Positions 5,980 to 6,681 of a stretch of DNA of 6,681 nucleotides are shown here, in pieces. The translations under genes were made by a program, and so were the position numbers. The notes beneath the pieces were generated by a model. That model worked only from the letters and a program-made list of their open reading frames with translations. It had not been told where the DNA came from and made no database searches. The DNA is from Candidatus Bathyarchaeota archaeon (GTDB lineage Archaea; Thermoproteota; Bathyarchaeia; Bathyarchaeales; Bathycorpusculaceae): contig JAOZHM010000001.1 of NCBI GenBank assembly GCA_026014845.1, positions 1 through 6,681 of the forward strand. Direction: 5' to 3'. Position 1 is the first letter of the stretch, and each line of letters starts with the position of its first letter.

Positions 5980-6681
5980 TTGGCAATTGCAGAATCCACG
6001 TATCCCCTTGGGAAGGTTGAAAAAGGATATAACAACAGAACTCTTTACATAAACCTGGCAACTAACCAGATCGAGAGCAAACCTGTCACTCAATTCATGA
6101 AAGACACGTTCATAGGCGGCCGCGGCTTCAACCTCTGGCTCCTGTGGAACGCCTTACCCAAAGACCGCATTGTCAAATGGGATGATCCTGAAAATGAGAT
6201 ATGCATCGCCTGCGGTCCACTCGGCGGCACCCCCATATATCCAGGAAGCGGAAAGAGCATAGTCGTCACAATCTCCCCCCTGACAGACTCGGTGATAGAC
6301 TCCAACGTCGGCGGATACTTCGGACCATACCTGAAATTTGCTGGATGGGACGCACTTGAAATCCAAGGAAAAGCAACGTCCGAAGTGATAATATTCATCG
6401 ATGGAGACGAAGGAAAAGTAGTAGTCGAAGACGCCGAAGGACTTCCTTCCGAGACACACCTACTTGCGGAAAAACTGACAGAAAAGTATGGTGGAGAGAG
6501 CAAACGCAGCGTTTCAGTGGTTTCCGCCGGCCCGGGCGCAGAACACATCAGATTCGGATGTCTCAACTTTTCATGGTTCGACTCAGCACGCAAGATTGTG
6601 AGATACAAGCAGGCTGGAAGAGGCGGCACAGGCACTGTTCTTCGGAACAAGAAGATAAAGGCAATAGTAGCCAAATTCTCC
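5980..6681 (+). CDS. Aldehyde:ferredoxin oxidoreductase family protein, N-terminal part (cut by the window edge)
   Basis: Tungstopterin and [4Fe-4S] enzyme of the AOR family, which oxidises aldehydes to acids with ferredoxin as acceptor, or the reverse. The 234 residues seen are the N-terminal pterin-binding domain of a protein usually near 600 residues; the iron-sulfur cysteines lie later and are not visible. Recognisable parts are GYNNRTLYINL (16-26), FIGGRGFNLWLL (44-55), IACGPLGGTP (76-85), VVTISPLTDSV (95-105), SNVGGYFGPYLKFAGWDAL (108-126) and QAGRGGTGTVLRNKKIKAI (211-229), each aligning with characterised AOR proteins. A segment NFSWFDSARKIVRYK (196-210) stands before AGRGG where Pyrococcus AOR has a shorter link. 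It starts at TTG 5980 with a GGTGA site, and the frame is open to the edge. The gene is divergent from proC. The substrate subclass (AOR, FOR, GOR, WOR or BamB-like) cannot be settled from this part. Confidence 0.9.
   Translation, partial: MAIAESTYPLGKVEKGYNNRTLYINLATNQIESKPVTQFMKDTFIGGRGFNLWLLWNALPKDRIVKWDDPENEICIACGPLGGTPIYPGSGKSIVVTISPLTDSVIDSNVGGYFGPYLKFAGWDALEIQGKATSEVIIFIDGDEGKVVVEDAEGLPSETHLLAEKLTEKYGGESKRSVSVVSAGPGAEHIRFGCLNFSWFDSARKIVRYKQAGRGGTGTVLRNKKIKAIVAKFS

Noticed and set aside
6244..6258. PGSGKS in the AOR family protein, resembling a nucleotide-binding P-loop
   Set aside because: It occupies the place of the conserved segment after GPLxGT in AOR proteins, lacks the first Gly of a true GxxxxGK[ST] motif, and has no Walker B partner.
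6090..6674. Minus-strand open frame of about 194 codons at the right edge
   Set aside because: It is antisense to the AOR family gene, whose plus-strand translation matches the family along its whole visible length.
1..6681. CRISPR array, insertion sequence, toxin-antitoxin pair or defence genes
   Set aside because: No spaced direct repeats, terminal inverted repeats, transposase or defence domains were found; genes of ordinary anaerobic metabolism fill the window.

Overview
The window looks like a chromosome piece from an anaerobic archaeon. The support is: TATA-like boxes 20-50 bases upstream of starts with no bacterial -35/-10 pairs, Shine-Dalgarno sequences of the GGTGA/GAGGTG type, T-rich gene ends without strong hairpins, several likely TTG starts, and the gene content itself (HdrB/HdrC-like proteins, an aldehyde:ferredoxin oxidoreductase family protein and a two-subunit ETF). 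The lineage cannot be fixed from this sequence. An uncultured TACK-type (for example Bathyarchaeia), Asgard or Archaeoglobus-like fatty-acid-oxidising archaeon would fit, but that is inference.

Layout. Positions 4-1476 (+) hold an HdrC-like protein with two [4Fe-4S] motifs followed six bases later by an HdrB-like protein with two complete CCG domains, evidently one operon whose start lies outside the window. Positions 1552-2769 (+) hold an acyl-CoA dehydrogenase with its own promoter. Converging on it from the other strand is an etfB-etfA operon (4666 to 2882). Next, also on the minus strand, is a pyrroline-5-carboxylate reductase (proC, 5766 to 4954). Divergent from proC, starting at a TTG at 5980 and running off the right edge, is the first third or so of an aldehyde:ferredoxin oxidoreductase family protein. 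No stretch over 300 bases lacks a gene. The longest spacer (4679-4953) holds the etfB promoter and the proC 3' end.

How the genes may work together. Acyl-CoA dehydrogenases pass electrons to ETF, and ETF needs a further acceptor. HdrBC-type proteins carry electrons between flavin/iron-sulfur partners (normally HdrA) and a disulfide or another low-potential partner. Their presence beside an acyl-CoA dehydrogenase and an ETF suggests a soluble electron-transfer module for acyl-CoA oxidation or reduction, possibly with flavin-based bifurcation or confurcation. No HdrA, HdrD or membrane ETF oxidoreductase is in the window, so the link is inferred from neighbourhood. The AOR family protein would handle ferredoxin-coupled aldehyde or acid chemistry, and proC belongs to proline synthesis and is probably a bystander.

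No CRISPR array, RNA gene, insertion sequence or other mobile element was seen.
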